This document shows positions 53,598 through 63,042 of a DNA stretch of 64,000 nucleotides, in pieces. Made by a program: the position numbers and the translations under genes. The notes beneath the pieces were generated by a model. The model was not told the origin of the DNA and did no database searches. It saw only the letters and a program-made list of their open reading frames with translations. This DNA comes from an uncultured Allomuricauda sp. (lineage in GTDB: Bacteria > Bacteroidota > Bacteroidia > Flavobacteriales > Flavobacteriaceae), in contig NZ_CANLYK010000003.1 of assembly GCF_947495325.1 (NCBI RefSeq), positions 310,001-374,000 on the forward strand, in the 5' to 3' direction. Every line of letters begins with the position of its first letter. The stretch's first letter is position 1.

Positions 53598-55598
53598 TCA
53601 ATTAAAGTGTCGAATTCCCATTGATTCGTACAATTCCTTGGCATAATAAAGGTTTCCACCCTTCATTGTCCATTCTACATTTCTTATATCGCTAATAGTA
53701 TCCACTGGATTTCCATCAATTAGAACGAGATCCGCTTTTTTACCTGCCACAATGGAGCCATATTCTTCCGATACACCCGTAAGCTTCGCAGATGTTATTG
53801 TGGCCAGTTTTAGAACTTCTGACGCAGGAATACCCGATTTCTCGTAGAGCTCCAGTTCCCTGTGGTACAAAAACCCAGGAAGGCCGTCGGTGCCTGGAAC
53901 AATATCAACCCCTTTTTGGAAAAGGTCATGGACCACGTTTAGCATATTATCATGACTCCTTTTGTACAAAGGGGTGGTCTCCTCGTTTTTGGGAAGTCCG
54001 CCTGCATAAAATGCACGTTGGTTGATAATCGGTAACCTATTCATAATTGTATTATAGGTAGGGCTGGGTTGTCCTTTTTGGGAAACGAACATGTTCTCGA
54101 ATATAGAGATTGTAGGATCTATCAAAATGTCATTTTTTTTGAGTAAATCGACAAAATCAAGATATTCCTTGGAAGTTAAATCGAGATTGGCCCCATGTTG
54201 GGCCACCATGGTAAACCGCAAGGGCGTTCGGGTATCGATGGTATCCGACAGAAAATTAAGGAACAACATATTCATGTGCTGAATTTCATCATACCCCTGG
54301 TCAATGGCCTGTGAGGCGGTCATGAAAGATGGAATGTGTCCACATACCCGCATGCCCAGTTCATGTGCCTTATCAGCCATTGGCTTGACCCATTCTGGCT
54401 TGATTGAGCTGTACAGTTTGATTTGGTCATAGCCCAAATCTTTATACACTTGGATTTCAGCAAGGCCTTCTTCAAGATTGTCGACTACATTGCGCTGGTT
54501 GGCATAGGGCCCCGGCCCATCAATGATGCCACAGAAGGTCACGATACGCGGGCCGATAATCTCGTTGGAATTGAACTGGGCACTCAGTGCTTTGAGCTGC
54601 TTGTTGTTTGCCAAGTCGCGAACGGAGGTTATACCACCAGCCACGTGCAACAAGCCCCTGAACTTGCTGTTATGCGTATGCATATCAAACATGCCGGGCA
54701 TTAAGGTCTTGCCTTCACCATTAATGATTCGGGTATTCTCAGTTATCTTTTTTTGTGCTGACGGACGTACGGCCTCAATGGTTTCCCCGTCAACAAAGAC
54801 GTCTTGGTTGGGCAATAGCTTTCCTTCTGGGGTAAAAACATTTACGTTTTGAATAACGACCTTTTCGATGGGTACGGTTAGTTTTTGGGTGATGTCCATC
54901 AAATAGGCATCCTCAACACTGTCCTGTAGTTTTTTGAGTGCTGTTCGTTTTTCCTTGTAATCTTCACGAATCACATGCAGATTTCCAGAAATGCTGGCAA
55001 TCATTTCATTGCCATCCATCCACAAATACGTAGGGTTCATGTCCAACCCTTTAATCATCAATAAATCAAGTGATATACTGTCCGAAAGTGTTTGGGGGAA
55101 TATCTCAACAAGTTCTGCTAAACCTCTTGGATATAGCTCCACTTTTTTGTCGGGCGAGGTAATCAACAAGCGGGCAAGAATTTCATAGACCGCAGGGGAG
55201 CCATCATACCGAAAATAGAGTTCGCTACCATAAAAATCTCCTTGGGTGGATTCTTTCGGATTGGACCAGGTTGCAGCACTGTTTCCAGTGGAAAATTTCT
55301 CATCAACAGGTACTTTTCGGTAATTGACACCTTTTATAGTCTGTTTTGAAATAAAGTTTTGGTCGTTCAACGTAATTTTCTCCGAATACTCCGGGCCACG
55401 GCCTCTATCAGTATAAGTGTAGTAAAATTCAAAACTGTTCTCCCCAGTTGGCCATTTTTCATATTTCCCAGCCAGATTTTCTCGAAAAACAACCTCATAC
55501 AGGACTTTTTCAGAGCTGTTTACCTCAGACTTATATGCCTTTTTGCAACCAATGGCAAAAATCACAACCAAAAATGAACTGATAATACCGTTTTTCAT
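53598..55598 (-). CDS. Lipoprotein amidohydrolase, paralogue of the next-but-one gene
   Basis: The ATG at 55598 gives a lipoprotein signal with C18 (FAIGC); a TTG two codons earlier is possible. The N-terminal 230 residues are unassigned. The amidohydrolase domain has H307 and H309 (DMHTH), K394 (QIKLYSS), H421 (CGHIPS), H441 (IQHMN) and D571 (PGTDG). The same ligand set and layout as in the second amidohydrolase (50396-52453) show common descent, yet the sequences are well diverged, suggesting different substrates or steps. It lies 51 bases downstream of the dipeptidase-like gene. Confidence 0.87.
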   Translation of the reverse strand: MKNGIISSFLVVIFAIGCKKAYKSEVNSSEKVLYEVVFRENLAGKYEKWPTGENSFEFYYTYTDRGRGPEYSEKITLNDQNFISKQTIKGVNYRKVPVDEKFSTGNSAATWSNPKESTQGDFYGSELYFRYDGSPAVYEILARLLITSPDKKVELYPRGLAELVEIFPQTLSDSISLDLLMIKGLDMNPTYLWMDGNEMIASISGNLHVIREDYKEKRTALKKLQDSVEDAYLMDITQKLTVPIEKVVIQNVNVFTPEGKLLPNQDVFVDGETIEAVRPSAQKKITENTRIINGEGKTLMPGMFDMHTHNSKFRGLLHVAGGITSVRDLANNKQLKALSAQFNSNEIIGPRIVTFCGIIDGPGPYANQRNVVDNLEEGLAEIQVYKDLGYDQIKLYSSIKPEWVKPMADKAHELGMRVCGHIPSFMTASQAIDQGYDEIQHMNMLFLNFLSDTIDTRTPLRFTMVAQHGANLDLTSKEYLDFVDLLKKNDILIDPTISIFENMFVSQKGQPSPTYNTIMNRLPIINQRAFYAGGLPKNEETTPLYKRSHDNMLNVVHDLFQKGVDIVPGTDGLPGFLYHRELELYEKSGIPASEVLKLATITSAKLTGVSEEYGSIVAGKKADLVLIDGNPVDTISDIRNVEWTMKGGNLYYAKELYESMGIRHFN

Positions 55599-55649
55599 AA
55601 TCAAATAAAAGTGTTCTTAACTTGTATACCGATATCTAATGTGGGAGCA

Positions 55650-56804
55650 TTAGGATTTTAGGGTTTCCCGATAATATCGCAGCCAGTTCTGACCCAATAT
55701 TTTTTCAATATCCCCAGTACTATATCCTCTTTTGTCCAAGACCCGTGCAACATGCAAATACCGTTTCGGACTCTCCAATTCCGGAATCCACGGTTTCCAA
55801 CGTACTTGATACGAGGGTTTAAATCGGGTTAAACGTGGTACATACCAATTTTCTCGGGTAGCACCGGTAGCTTCCAATCCCTGAATTGCAAAATCTGCCG
55901 CTACACCCACGTGATCAATTCCTGCAATCTTAACTGCATGATCAATATGGTCCACATACGTTTCTAGGGTTGTTTTACCTCCCGGATCAGGCCCAATCAT
56001 ATAACCAAGACAAATAATACCCATCATACCACCCTTGTCCGCCATAGCCCTGATCTGTTCATCGGTTTTGGAACGCGGATGATTTTTATAAAGGGCTTCG
56101 CACATGGTATGGTTGAAAGAAACTCCTGCTTTGCTAAATTTTATACCATCATTGGTAGTTTGTCTTCCGCAATGGGATAAATCTACAATTATGCCCAATT
56201 TATTCATACGTTCAACTACCTCAACACCAAAATCTGACAACCCAGCATTGGTGCGTTCGGTGCATCCGTCTCCCAAAAGATTCCGTTGATTGTAACTCAA
56301 TTGTATCCAACGTGTTCCAGCATTGTACAGTGTATCAACATTCTCCACAGATTTCTCCACCATGGTAGCATTTTGAAATCCCAACAAAACAGCTGTCTTA
56401 TTTTCCTTCTTTGCCTGAACAAAATCTTCCGCTTCGTTCGCATATATCAACTTATCCTCGTGCTCCTCTATCCGATTCCTCCAATCTGCCAAAGCTTCCA
56501 TAGCAACCTTTAGATTGCTTGATGGCAAAGAGGCACTAAAGCCGGTATAACCAGACAGCGCCAGGGCCTCGAAAGATTCTTTGTTCCAACCTCTTGGAAT
56601 GATCAATCCATCTATTACTATAGCCTTTTTATAAAGCTCATCAATAGTACTATCCTGAAGTTTGGATAATGATGTTTCCAATAAGCTTTCGTCGCCATCC
56701 GTGGGTATTGATTCCAAAATTGAAGTTAGAGAATAGGCAATCTGCCCTGGAAACAAAAGTCCTAGGGACAATAATTTTGTAAGGTTTCTACGATTTTTTT
56801 CCAA
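55650..56804 (-). CDS. M19 (renal dipeptidase) family homologue with altered metal site, TTG start
   Basis: The 384-residue protein aligns with membrane dipeptidases over VDLSHCG (H211), SFNHTMCEAL (H232), DHVGVAADF (D304) and the C-terminal GQNWLRYYRE. The usual HxD of the first strand is L67-I-I69 (VIDGLIIPRG) and the bridging glutamate region is GFQNAT instead of IEGG, so ligands for two zinc ions are incomplete. KNRRNLTK is a Tat-like motif. No ATG is available before it: an in-frame TAA lies five codons upstream, so TTG at 56804 is the start; it is overlapped by TAGATTTG, a perfect -7 sequence. Activity on dipeptides is uncertain. Confidence 0.8.
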   Translation of the reverse strand: MEKNRRNLTKLLSLGLLFPGQIAYSLTSILESIPTDGDESLLETSLSKLQDSTIDELYKKAIVIDGLIIPRGWNKESFEALALSGYTGFSASLPSSNLKVAMEALADWRNRIEEHEDKLIYANEAEDFVQAKKENKTAVLLGFQNATMVEKSVENVDTLYNAGTRWIQLSYNQRNLLGDGCTERTNAGLSDFGVEVVERMNKLGIIVDLSHCGRQTTNDGIKFSKAGVSFNHTMCEALYKNHPRSKTDEQIRAMADKGGMMGIICLGYMIGPDPGGKTTLETYVDHIDHAVKIAGIDHVGVAADFAIQGLEATGATRENWYVPRLTRFKPSYQVRWKPWIPELESPKRYLHVARVLDKRGYSTGDIEKILGQNWLRYYRETLKS

Positions 56805-56901
56805 ATCTATGCGAAGTTATCGTTAGGACTACTCTTTTCTTTTAAACGAAAATCCAAGTATTCATTCCTTGAATTTACGTATAAATAAATGCTTTTAAAA
56901 T

Positions 56902-56935
56902 ACGTTGAAGAAACTTTCATAAGCTTCTTCAACGT
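56902..56935 (-). terminator. Hairpin between susD and the dipeptidase-like gene
   Basis: A perfect 11-bp outer stem (ACGTTGAAGAA with TTCTTCAACGT) continues, after one mismatch, with a 3-bp inner stem and a 4-base loop. It lies 30 bases beyond the susD stop and is followed on the - strand by ATTTTAAAAG, only weakly U-rich. It may partly terminate or stabilise the susCD message, lowering expression of the catabolic genes relative to the transporter. Confidence 0.6.
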
Positions 56936-56964
56936 TGGCTTATCAACACTTCTATCCATGGAAA

Positions 56965-58368
56965 TTAATATCCAGGATTTTGTTCGATATTCGGATTAAC
57001 ATCCGTTTCATTTTGTGGTATTGGCAATATAACCGTGTCGCTTGCATATGGAATCAAACATGTTTGAGATGTACAATTGGTACGCACAACATCCATTTTC
57101 TTCCGCATTAAATCCCACAGTCTCTGCCCTTCAAATGCAAGTTCCAATCTTCTTTCCAGAAAAATGGCATCATCCAGAGCATCTCCAGTATCCGCATTAT
57201 CCGCTGCTGCCGCAACTGCGCGCTGGTGTACCGCATCTAAATCATCTTGGGCTCCGGCAACATTTGTTCCTAATTCCGCTCTAGCTTCTGCTCTTATGAG
57301 ATACACTTCAGCCAAACGAATAACCTTAACATTGTCAAAACCATTGATATCTGGGTATTTAATCATCCTATATGGGGCAAATTCGCCTATGAGTAGGGGA
57401 TCTTCTTCAAAAGTGCTTAATCTTGCATCTTCAGTTTCATATAAAGAAACTACATCGTTAGAAGGCAAGTAATCTCCAAATATTTCGGGCAGATATAATC
57501 CAGCCAGACCTCCACCTCCAACATTATCAGCTTCGGTCATCGATATTTCAAAAATGGATTCCGAACTGTTATCATTGGTCCACAAATCATAATAATTAGC
57601 GTTTGAAACCAAGTTATATTCACCTGAACCTATTACATCTGTTGCCATAGCTTCGGCATTGCTCCAATCTTCCTTGTACAAGTATACCCTTGCCAATAAT
57701 GCTTTTACAGATGTTGAAGACAATGTGTTGGAATTTCCACTTCTGGAATCGCTATCCATTAATGAAATTGCCATGGTCATATCTGAAATCACCTGATTAT
57801 AAACTTCGTTGACAGAATTTCTGGATGGTTCCCCAGTTGAATCAAATTCCAATACAATTGGAACTCCCAAATGACTGGCATCGGCAGTAAATGTGTAGTG
57901 CTGCGCAAAAAATCGAACCATATCGAAATAAATTAAACCTCTTAATGCGTAAGCTTCACCTATAATATGATTCTGTTCATCTTGTACTGCATCTGGTACA
58001 ACTACTTCAGAATTGATAATTGCATTTGCCCCATTTATTCCTGCATACATTGTGGTCCACAAACTATTTGCATCACCATCTGAAACTCTAACAATATGCT
58101 CTGCGTAATCCTCAATTCTGTTGGCCTGCGCATTTTGTTTAACATCATCCGCCATGACATCTGGAATTAAAAGCATGTAGCGTCCATAATACTCCGAACC
58201 AGAAATTTCATTGTACAAACCTGTTATGGAAGACTCAAAATCTTCAAGATTTGTTAAAGCCTCGGAATTCTCTACAGCTTGCTGCAGTGGAAGTTCTAAA
58301 AACGATTCTGAGCAAGACAAAATAGTGAATGAAACTACTGTCAATAGTGCTATTATATATTTTTTCAT
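56965..58368 (-). CDS. SusD/RagB-family substrate-binding lipoprotein
   Basis: The ATG at 58368 gives MKKYIIALLTVVSFTILSC with C19 as lipobox; a TTG at 58377 is rejected. The protein has the SusD features ESFLELPLQQAVENSEALTNL at the start, EAYALRGLIYFDMVRFFAQHY in the TPR region, and ERRLELAFEGQRLWDLMRKK and ETDVNPNIEQNPGY at the end. It forms the surface lid of the partner SusC. No carbohydrate-active gene lies in this unit, so the ligand may be a peptide-like or other small molecule rather than a glycan. Confidence 0.92.
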   Translation of the reverse strand: MKKYIIALLTVVSFTILSCSESFLELPLQQAVENSEALTNLEDFESSITGLYNEISGSEYYGRYMLLIPDVMADDVKQNAQANRIEDYAEHIVRVSDGDANSLWTTMYAGINGANAIINSEVVVPDAVQDEQNHIIGEAYALRGLIYFDMVRFFAQHYTFTADASHLGVPIVLEFDSTGEPSRNSVNEVYNQVISDMTMAISLMDSDSRSGNSNTLSSTSVKALLARVYLYKEDWSNAEAMATDVIGSGEYNLVSNANYYDLWTNDNSSESIFEISMTEADNVGGGGLAGLYLPEIFGDYLPSNDVVSLYETEDARLSTFEEDPLLIGEFAPYRMIKYPDINGFDNVKVIRLAEVYLIRAEARAELGTNVAGAQDDLDAVHQRAVAAAADNADTGDALDDAIFLERRLELAFEGQRLWDLMRKKMDVVRTNCTSQTCLIPYASDTVILPIPQNETDVNPNIEQNPGY

Positions 58369-58380
58369 TTCTTTCAAATT

Positions 58381-61300
58381 TTAAAGTTGAATATCTAAAC
58401 CAAGAGCTATTGTCTTCAGCGCTGGTGTTTGGCCAGTATAGCTACCATTAATGGCTTGCTCAGGATCAATGTAAAGGATATCCTCTTTTACGAATGTCAG
58501 TATATTGGTTCCCCTAGCAAAAATCCTTATAGAACTTAGATTTAATTTTGAGGTAATTTCTTCTGGGAAATCATAGGCCACAGTCAAATCTCTTAATCTT
58601 AGATAACTGCCATCATATAGCCACCTGGAGTTATTGGATTCTCCACTACCAGGGCTACCACCCCAAATGAATTTTGGAGCCAATGCATCCGTTTTACCGG
58701 GCACCCATCTATTGTCGTAAATAAATGTTGCCGTACTTCTTGGTGTTAACCTACCATCTGCCAAGCTACCACGAGCTCTTGCATCAAATATGTGATTTCC
58801 GTAAGAGTAAATAAAATTAGCGCTTAAGCTAATTCCTTTATAGGTAAGCAGTGTATTGAAACCTCCAAAAAAGTCTGGAGTTGCCGTCTTACCATCAAAA
58901 AAACGTTCAGCTTCGCTCAAATCGTTCGTAATTGTTGTTTTGGTAGCATCGGTATACCACTGTGGGTCTCCATTATCTGGATTTACGCCCGCCCAATTAA
59001 ATAAATAAAACGATTGAAAATCTTGACCTACTTCCCTTCGATATGCTCCTGAGTTAAAGTCTGATTCAAGTTTTGTGATTTCATTTTTCAGAAATGTGGT
59101 ATTGAAACCAACATTCCATGAAAAATCTTCATTATTGATAACATCTACATTTAAACTCAGTTCTAGACCAGAATTGGTCATATCACCAAAATTTTGGGTG
59201 AGATTTGTAAATCCTGTTGTACGTGAGATAGGCACATTCAATATCAAATCGGAAGAAGTCCGCTTAAAATATTCCACTGTACCACTTACTTTAGAGAAAA
59301 CGCTAAAATCCAGACCTACATTAAAGTTTTCTTGAGTCTCCCATCCTAACTGTTCACTTTCTATCTGAGCGGGAAACCCACCAGGGTTTCCGTCATAATC
59401 TTGTCCATAATTATAAAAACCTTGATATGCATTATTGCCAATTCCCGCGTTTCCAATAACACCCCAGGAACTTCTTACTTTAAGTAAATCCAAAAAAGAA
59501 ATATCATTTAAGAAATCTTCATTTGATGCTACCCAACTTCCCCCTACGGAATAAAATGTTCCCCATCTATTATCAGGCGCAAATCTTGATGACCCATCAC
59601 GTCTAATGCTGGCAGAAAGAAAATATTTGTTATCATAGTTATAATTTGCCCTTGAAAATACAGACGCGAAAGTATATTCAGATTTTGAACCACTAATAGC
59701 AAATTCTGCCGATGCACTGTTCAAAGTTCTTAAGCTTTCGTTGGGAAACTGTGTCCCAGAAGCACTAAACCGTTCACTTGTCGTTTTTTGCGCCTCATAA
59801 CCTGCCAATAAGCTTAGGTTATGTGCAGACCCAAATGTTAAATTGTAATTTAAGGTTTGGGTACCTACCCATGTTCTAATTGCTGTTTGTGCTTCATACG
59901 CAGATCCACCCGCATTTCTACCTCCTCCATATCTTGGGTTTTGGTATCTAGATTCGTTTAACGATAACAAATCAAAATTCCATTGCGAACGAAAGGTTAA
60001 ATCTTTTATTGGATTTATTGATATTGCAAAATTGTCAATAACACGTATTTGTTTGTTTTCCCATAAATCATCTCCACTTAAACTACCCACTGGGTTTGCT
60101 CCACCAAGGGGAAAATAATTGGCATGATCTCCGTTGAACCTACCCTGTTCATCATAAATGGGAATGAGTGGGGAAAGTTCCAATGAATTTTTAAAAGGAT
60201 TGTTAAAAGACCCTCCATCAAAAAAGGTATTTGATGTAAGGTTGGATACGGATATATTATTAGATACTGTTAAATAGTCCGTTGCCTTAAATTCTACATT
60301 GCTACGTGCACTTAGTCTTTTGAATCCTGACCCTATAATATAGTTTTCTTGATCAAAATATGCTCCTGAAAAGAAGTACTTCAATTTGTCTGTTCCTCCA
60401 CTTGCACTTAGGTCATAACTCTGGGTTATTCCTGTTCTTGTAATGGCATCCAACCAATTGGTATCCGTTGGCTCCCCAGTAGTAGGATCTATCAATTGCT
60501 GAAAGGTTGCATCAAATCTAGCTTGTGCCTCTGCAGGTGTATCCCCCCTATTAATATATCCTTCTAAATACAACTCTGTGTACTGCGCTGCATTTAAAGG
60601 CTTTAGGATATTATTATATGCCTGTGAATTAAAACCAGTCAGTGCCTTAAAAGTGATTTTTGGTTTTCCGGATTTCCCTGATTTTGTAGTAATCAAAATA
60701 ACACCGTTCGCCCCTCTTGAACCATAAATTGCAGTGGAAGCTGCATCTTTTAGCACGGATATGGATTCAATATCGTTAGGGTTAATTGCAGCCATTACGT
60801 TTGTACTGTTCCCATCATTATCAATGGTTCCAATACTTCCTGCTTGGATTGGAATCCCATCGATAACATACAAAGGTTCGCTGGATGCATTAATCGAACC
60901 TATACCCCTTATTCTTACTTGGGTATTTCCTCCGGGTGCGCCATCTACTGCAGTTGCCTGCAAACCCGCCGTGCTTCCTCTTAAGGCTTGTTCAAAAGTT
61001 GAAACAGGAGCTTGTTCAAAAGTTTCGCTTTTTACAACGCCTACAGAACCTGTGATTGATTCTTTGGTTGTGGTACCATATGCCACAACAACAACTTCTT
61101 CTAAAGAAGCTACATCTTCTTTAAGTATTACATTTATTGTGGTTTGATTACCAACCACAATTTCTTGGGACAACATTCCTAGATAAGAAAAAACCAATAC
61201 GGCTCCATCTGAAGCATTGATACTATAATTACCATCAAAATCTGCCTGCGTACCGGTAGTGGTTCCTTTAACGAGTACATTTACTCCAGGCAAGGGCTCT

Positions 61301-61719
61301 CCATTGGAGTCACTGATTTTTCCACTTACAGTTTGCTGGAGGGCCATTTCATTTTCCTCTAAAGATTCAATGGAAGATTCATCCGGTGTTTTTTTTACGA
61401 CTACTTGCTTACCAATAATCTTGTAGCTTAGATCCGTGTTTAAAAATGCCCTGTTCAATACAGTTGCCATTTTTGCATTTTTAAGTTTCAATGAGATTTT
61501 CTTATTGGTATTTAAAACATCGTCCTTGTAAAAAAAGACAAAGTCACTCTTGCTTTGAATTTCTTCAAAAAATTCCTGCACAGAGATGTCTTTTACATCT
61601 ATCTGTATTTTGTTTTGTGCCAATACAGAGTTTGCATAAACTGATGAAAGTCCAACACCGATAAACAATAGAAATATTCTCATAATCGTTAGAATTCCGA
61701 CGCGTAAGGTATTTTTCAT
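58381..61719 (-). CDS. SusC/RagA TonB-dependent transducer with STN domain
   Basis: The ATG at 61719 gives a normal signal peptide ending in SVLAQ; the fourteen extra codons back to a TTG at 61761 lie within a hairpin and are rejected. An STN domain (residues about 35-105) is followed by a carboxypeptidase-regulatory-like domain (about 130-205), the plug with RIRGIGSINASSEPLYVIDG and ILKDAAS-like VLKDAASTAIYGSRGANG, and the barrel ending in LGLDIQL. It takes up the substrate of this locus through the outer membrane and signals via FecR to the sigma factor. Three genes (sigma, fecR, susC) are collinear here. Confidence 0.94.
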   Translation of the reverse strand: MKNTLRVGILTIMRIFLLFIGVGLSSVYANSVLAQNKIQIDVKDISVQEFFEEIQSKSDFVFFYKDDVLNTNKKISLKLKNAKMATVLNRAFLNTDLSYKIIGKQVVVKKTPDESSIESLEENEMALQQTVSGKISDSNGEPLPGVNVLVKGTTTGTQADFDGNYSINASDGAVLVFSYLGMLSQEIVVGNQTTINVILKEDVASLEEVVVVAYGTTTKESITGSVGVVKSETFEQAPVSTFEQALRGSTAGLQATAVDGAPGGNTQVRIRGIGSINASSEPLYVIDGIPIQAGSIGTIDNDGNSTNVMAAINPNDIESISVLKDAASTAIYGSRGANGVILITTKSGKSGKPKITFKALTGFNSQAYNNILKPLNAAQYTELYLEGYINRGDTPAEAQARFDATFQQLIDPTTGEPTDTNWLDAITRTGITQSYDLSASGGTDKLKYFFSGAYFDQENYIIGSGFKRLSARSNVEFKATDYLTVSNNISVSNLTSNTFFDGGSFNNPFKNSLELSPLIPIYDEQGRFNGDHANYFPLGGANPVGSLSGDDLWENKQIRVIDNFAISINPIKDLTFRSQWNFDLLSLNESRYQNPRYGGGRNAGGSAYEAQTAIRTWVGTQTLNYNLTFGSAHNLSLLAGYEAQKTTSERFSASGTQFPNESLRTLNSASAEFAISGSKSEYTFASVFSRANYNYDNKYFLSASIRRDGSSRFAPDNRWGTFYSVGGSWVASNEDFLNDISFLDLLKVRSSWGVIGNAGIGNNAYQGFYNYGQDYDGNPGGFPAQIESEQLGWETQENFNVGLDFSVFSKVSGTVEYFKRTSSDLILNVPISRTTGFTNLTQNFGDMTNSGLELSLNVDVINNEDFSWNVGFNTTFLKNEITKLESDFNSGAYRREVGQDFQSFYLFNWAGVNPDNGDPQWYTDATKTTITNDLSEAERFFDGKTATPDFFGGFNTLLTYKGISLSANFIYSYGNHIFDARARGSLADGRLTPRSTATFIYDNRWVPGKTDALAPKFIWGGSPGSGESNNSRWLYDGSYLRLRDLTVAYDFPEEITSKLNLSSIRIFARGTNILTFVKEDILYIDPEQAINGSYTGQTPALKTIALGLDIQL

Positions 61720-61731
61720 ATTTTTGTTTTG

Positions 61732-61807
61732 GTTATTTAATGTTGCTGTACAATACAGCAATGTTGATTTTAATTGCCAGAAGATGTTGGAGCATCTTCT
61801 GGCTTTT
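61732..61807 (+). ncRNA. Candidate antisense RNA against the susC leader
   Basis: On the + strand, opposite the susC leader, a perfect -7 box TATTTTTG (61719-61726) is followed about 50 bases later by an 11-bp perfect stem with a 6-base loop (61776-61803) and TTTT. An 8-bp hairpin (61743-61761) lies in between. A transcript of roughly 75 bases would be antisense to the region just upstream of the susC start, the layout of the DonS-type repressive RNAs known from Bacteroides SusC loci. The -33 position reads TTC rather than TTG. Inference only. Confidence 0.3.
61743..61803. promoter_or_regulatory. Two stem-loops in the susC leader (third locus)
   Basis: The first hairpin is TTGCTGTA / TACAGCAA around CAA (61743-61761). 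The second is GCCAGAAGATG / CATCTTCTGGC around a 6-base loop (61776-61803), perfectly paired. Both lie between the fecR stop and the susC start; the nearer one is about 24 bases upstream of the susC ATG on the - strand and could affect ribosome access or message stability. Confidence 0.6.
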
Positions 61808-61853
61808 CACTAACTACTAACTCAAATAATTTACTTCATAGACTTTATTGGGT

Positions 61854-62912
61854 TTAATTGATTATTATTTCATTTTCCTTGAGCTCATAATCCATGTTTG
61901 TGCTCTGTTTTATGCTCTCTATTACTTTTTCTATATCCTCGTTCAAATCCAAATAACCCGAAAAGGTTTCTTTGGTCAAGACCTCATCTTCAATGTTAAC
62001 TTCAACATTATAGTATCTTGAAATTCTTTTCATTATAAATTCAAGATCATTTTTATTAAATACCAGAAACCCTTCTCTCCATGAGAAATAAGTATCCACA
62101 TTCACCTTTTCAGAAATAATGCTTTTAGTATTCTTGTTGTAACTGGCCTTTGTTCCGGGTGATATCTTCATTTTATCCGTCTCTATTGATGAAGATGAAT
62201 TATTGTGATAGCTAATCTGTACACTACCACTCTTAAGCACAGTATTTATTGAGTTCTCATCTAAGTAATTGGTGACACCAAACACAGTACCCAAAACCTC
62301 AATTTCTTGATCTTGGGATATTACGATAAAGGGTTGGCTCTTCCTATGTGCAACCTCAAAAATCGCTTCTCCCTCAATATATACCTCTCTTTTATCTCCA
62401 TTAAAAACTGCTGGATACACCATTTTTGACCCTGAGTTTAGCCATACCATACTGCCATCCGAAAGTTCAATTTTCGATCTCTTTCCATAGGGTACAAACA
62501 ATGTATTGTATACCATCTCAGCATTCTCGATTATCTCTTGATTTATCGTTTTGGTAGATCCAATAGTTACATTCTGACCCGTACTGGAATAATGTATCGT
62601 GGTAATTTCTTCGTCTATTTTTAAACTATCTTGTTTCCCAAACATTAAAACCACCTTATCAGATTTAGATTCTACCCCACTGGACGCATTCACAAAATCT
62701 ATAATTGAGGGGGCTTTTGAAGGTGCTTCATAAAAAAGAAATCCAACACCAACAACCAAAGCTATTGAAGCGGCTACTCCGATGAGGTATCGGGTTTTTC
62801 TCTTTATTGATTTTCGTTTTTGTATTGAAACGAAAATTTTATCCTCCAAATCCTTTTTTTCCTCCTCCGTAATCGGTAAAAACTTTATTTTATTAGGATT
62901 TTTTTCTTTCAT
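61854..62912 (-). CDS. FecR-family anti-sigma factor
   Basis: The 352-residue protein has a charged cytoplasmic N-terminus, one membrane segment (about residues 44-65, IGVAASIALVVGVGFLFYEA), a periplasmic FecR domain (MVWLNSGSKMVYP, REVYIEGEAIFEVAHRKSQPFIV, IEVLGTVFGVTNY) and a C-terminal DUF4974-type domain ending NEIIIN. It transmits the signal from the SusC STN domain to the sigma factor encoded 130 bases upstream. Same fold and order as the second FecR protein in this window, but only moderately similar in sequence. Confidence 0.92.
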   Translation of the reverse strand: MKEKNPNKIKFLPITEEEKKDLEDKIFVSIQKRKSIKRKTRYLIGVAASIALVVGVGFLFYEAPSKAPSIIDFVNASSGVESKSDKVVLMFGKQDSLKIDEEITTIHYSSTGQNVTIGSTKTINQEIIENAEMVYNTLFVPYGKRSKIELSDGSMVWLNSGSKMVYPAVFNGDKREVYIEGEAIFEVAHRKSQPFIVISQDQEIEVLGTVFGVTNYLDENSINTVLKSGSVQISYHNNSSSSIETDKMKISPGTKASYNKNTKSIISEKVNVDTYFSWREGFLVFNKNDLEFIMKRISRYYNVEVNIEDEVLTKETFSGYLDLNEDIEKVIESIKQSTNMDYELKENEIIIN

Positions 62913-63042
62913 ATTTTATGTTGAATAATTTGATGCTTTTTAGATTTTAACTTCAAATTCAGCATCATAAACAGTAAGGGGGAATTGGGGATTATATAGA
63001 CAAATATTTTGCGTTTTGTAACAATGAACACCATAGATGCAA

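Noticed and set aside
61720..61761. N-terminal extension of the third-locus SusC from a TTG at 61761
   Set aside because: It would place fourteen residues in front of a complete signal peptide and lies within a perfect hairpin; the ATG at 61719 fits the family.
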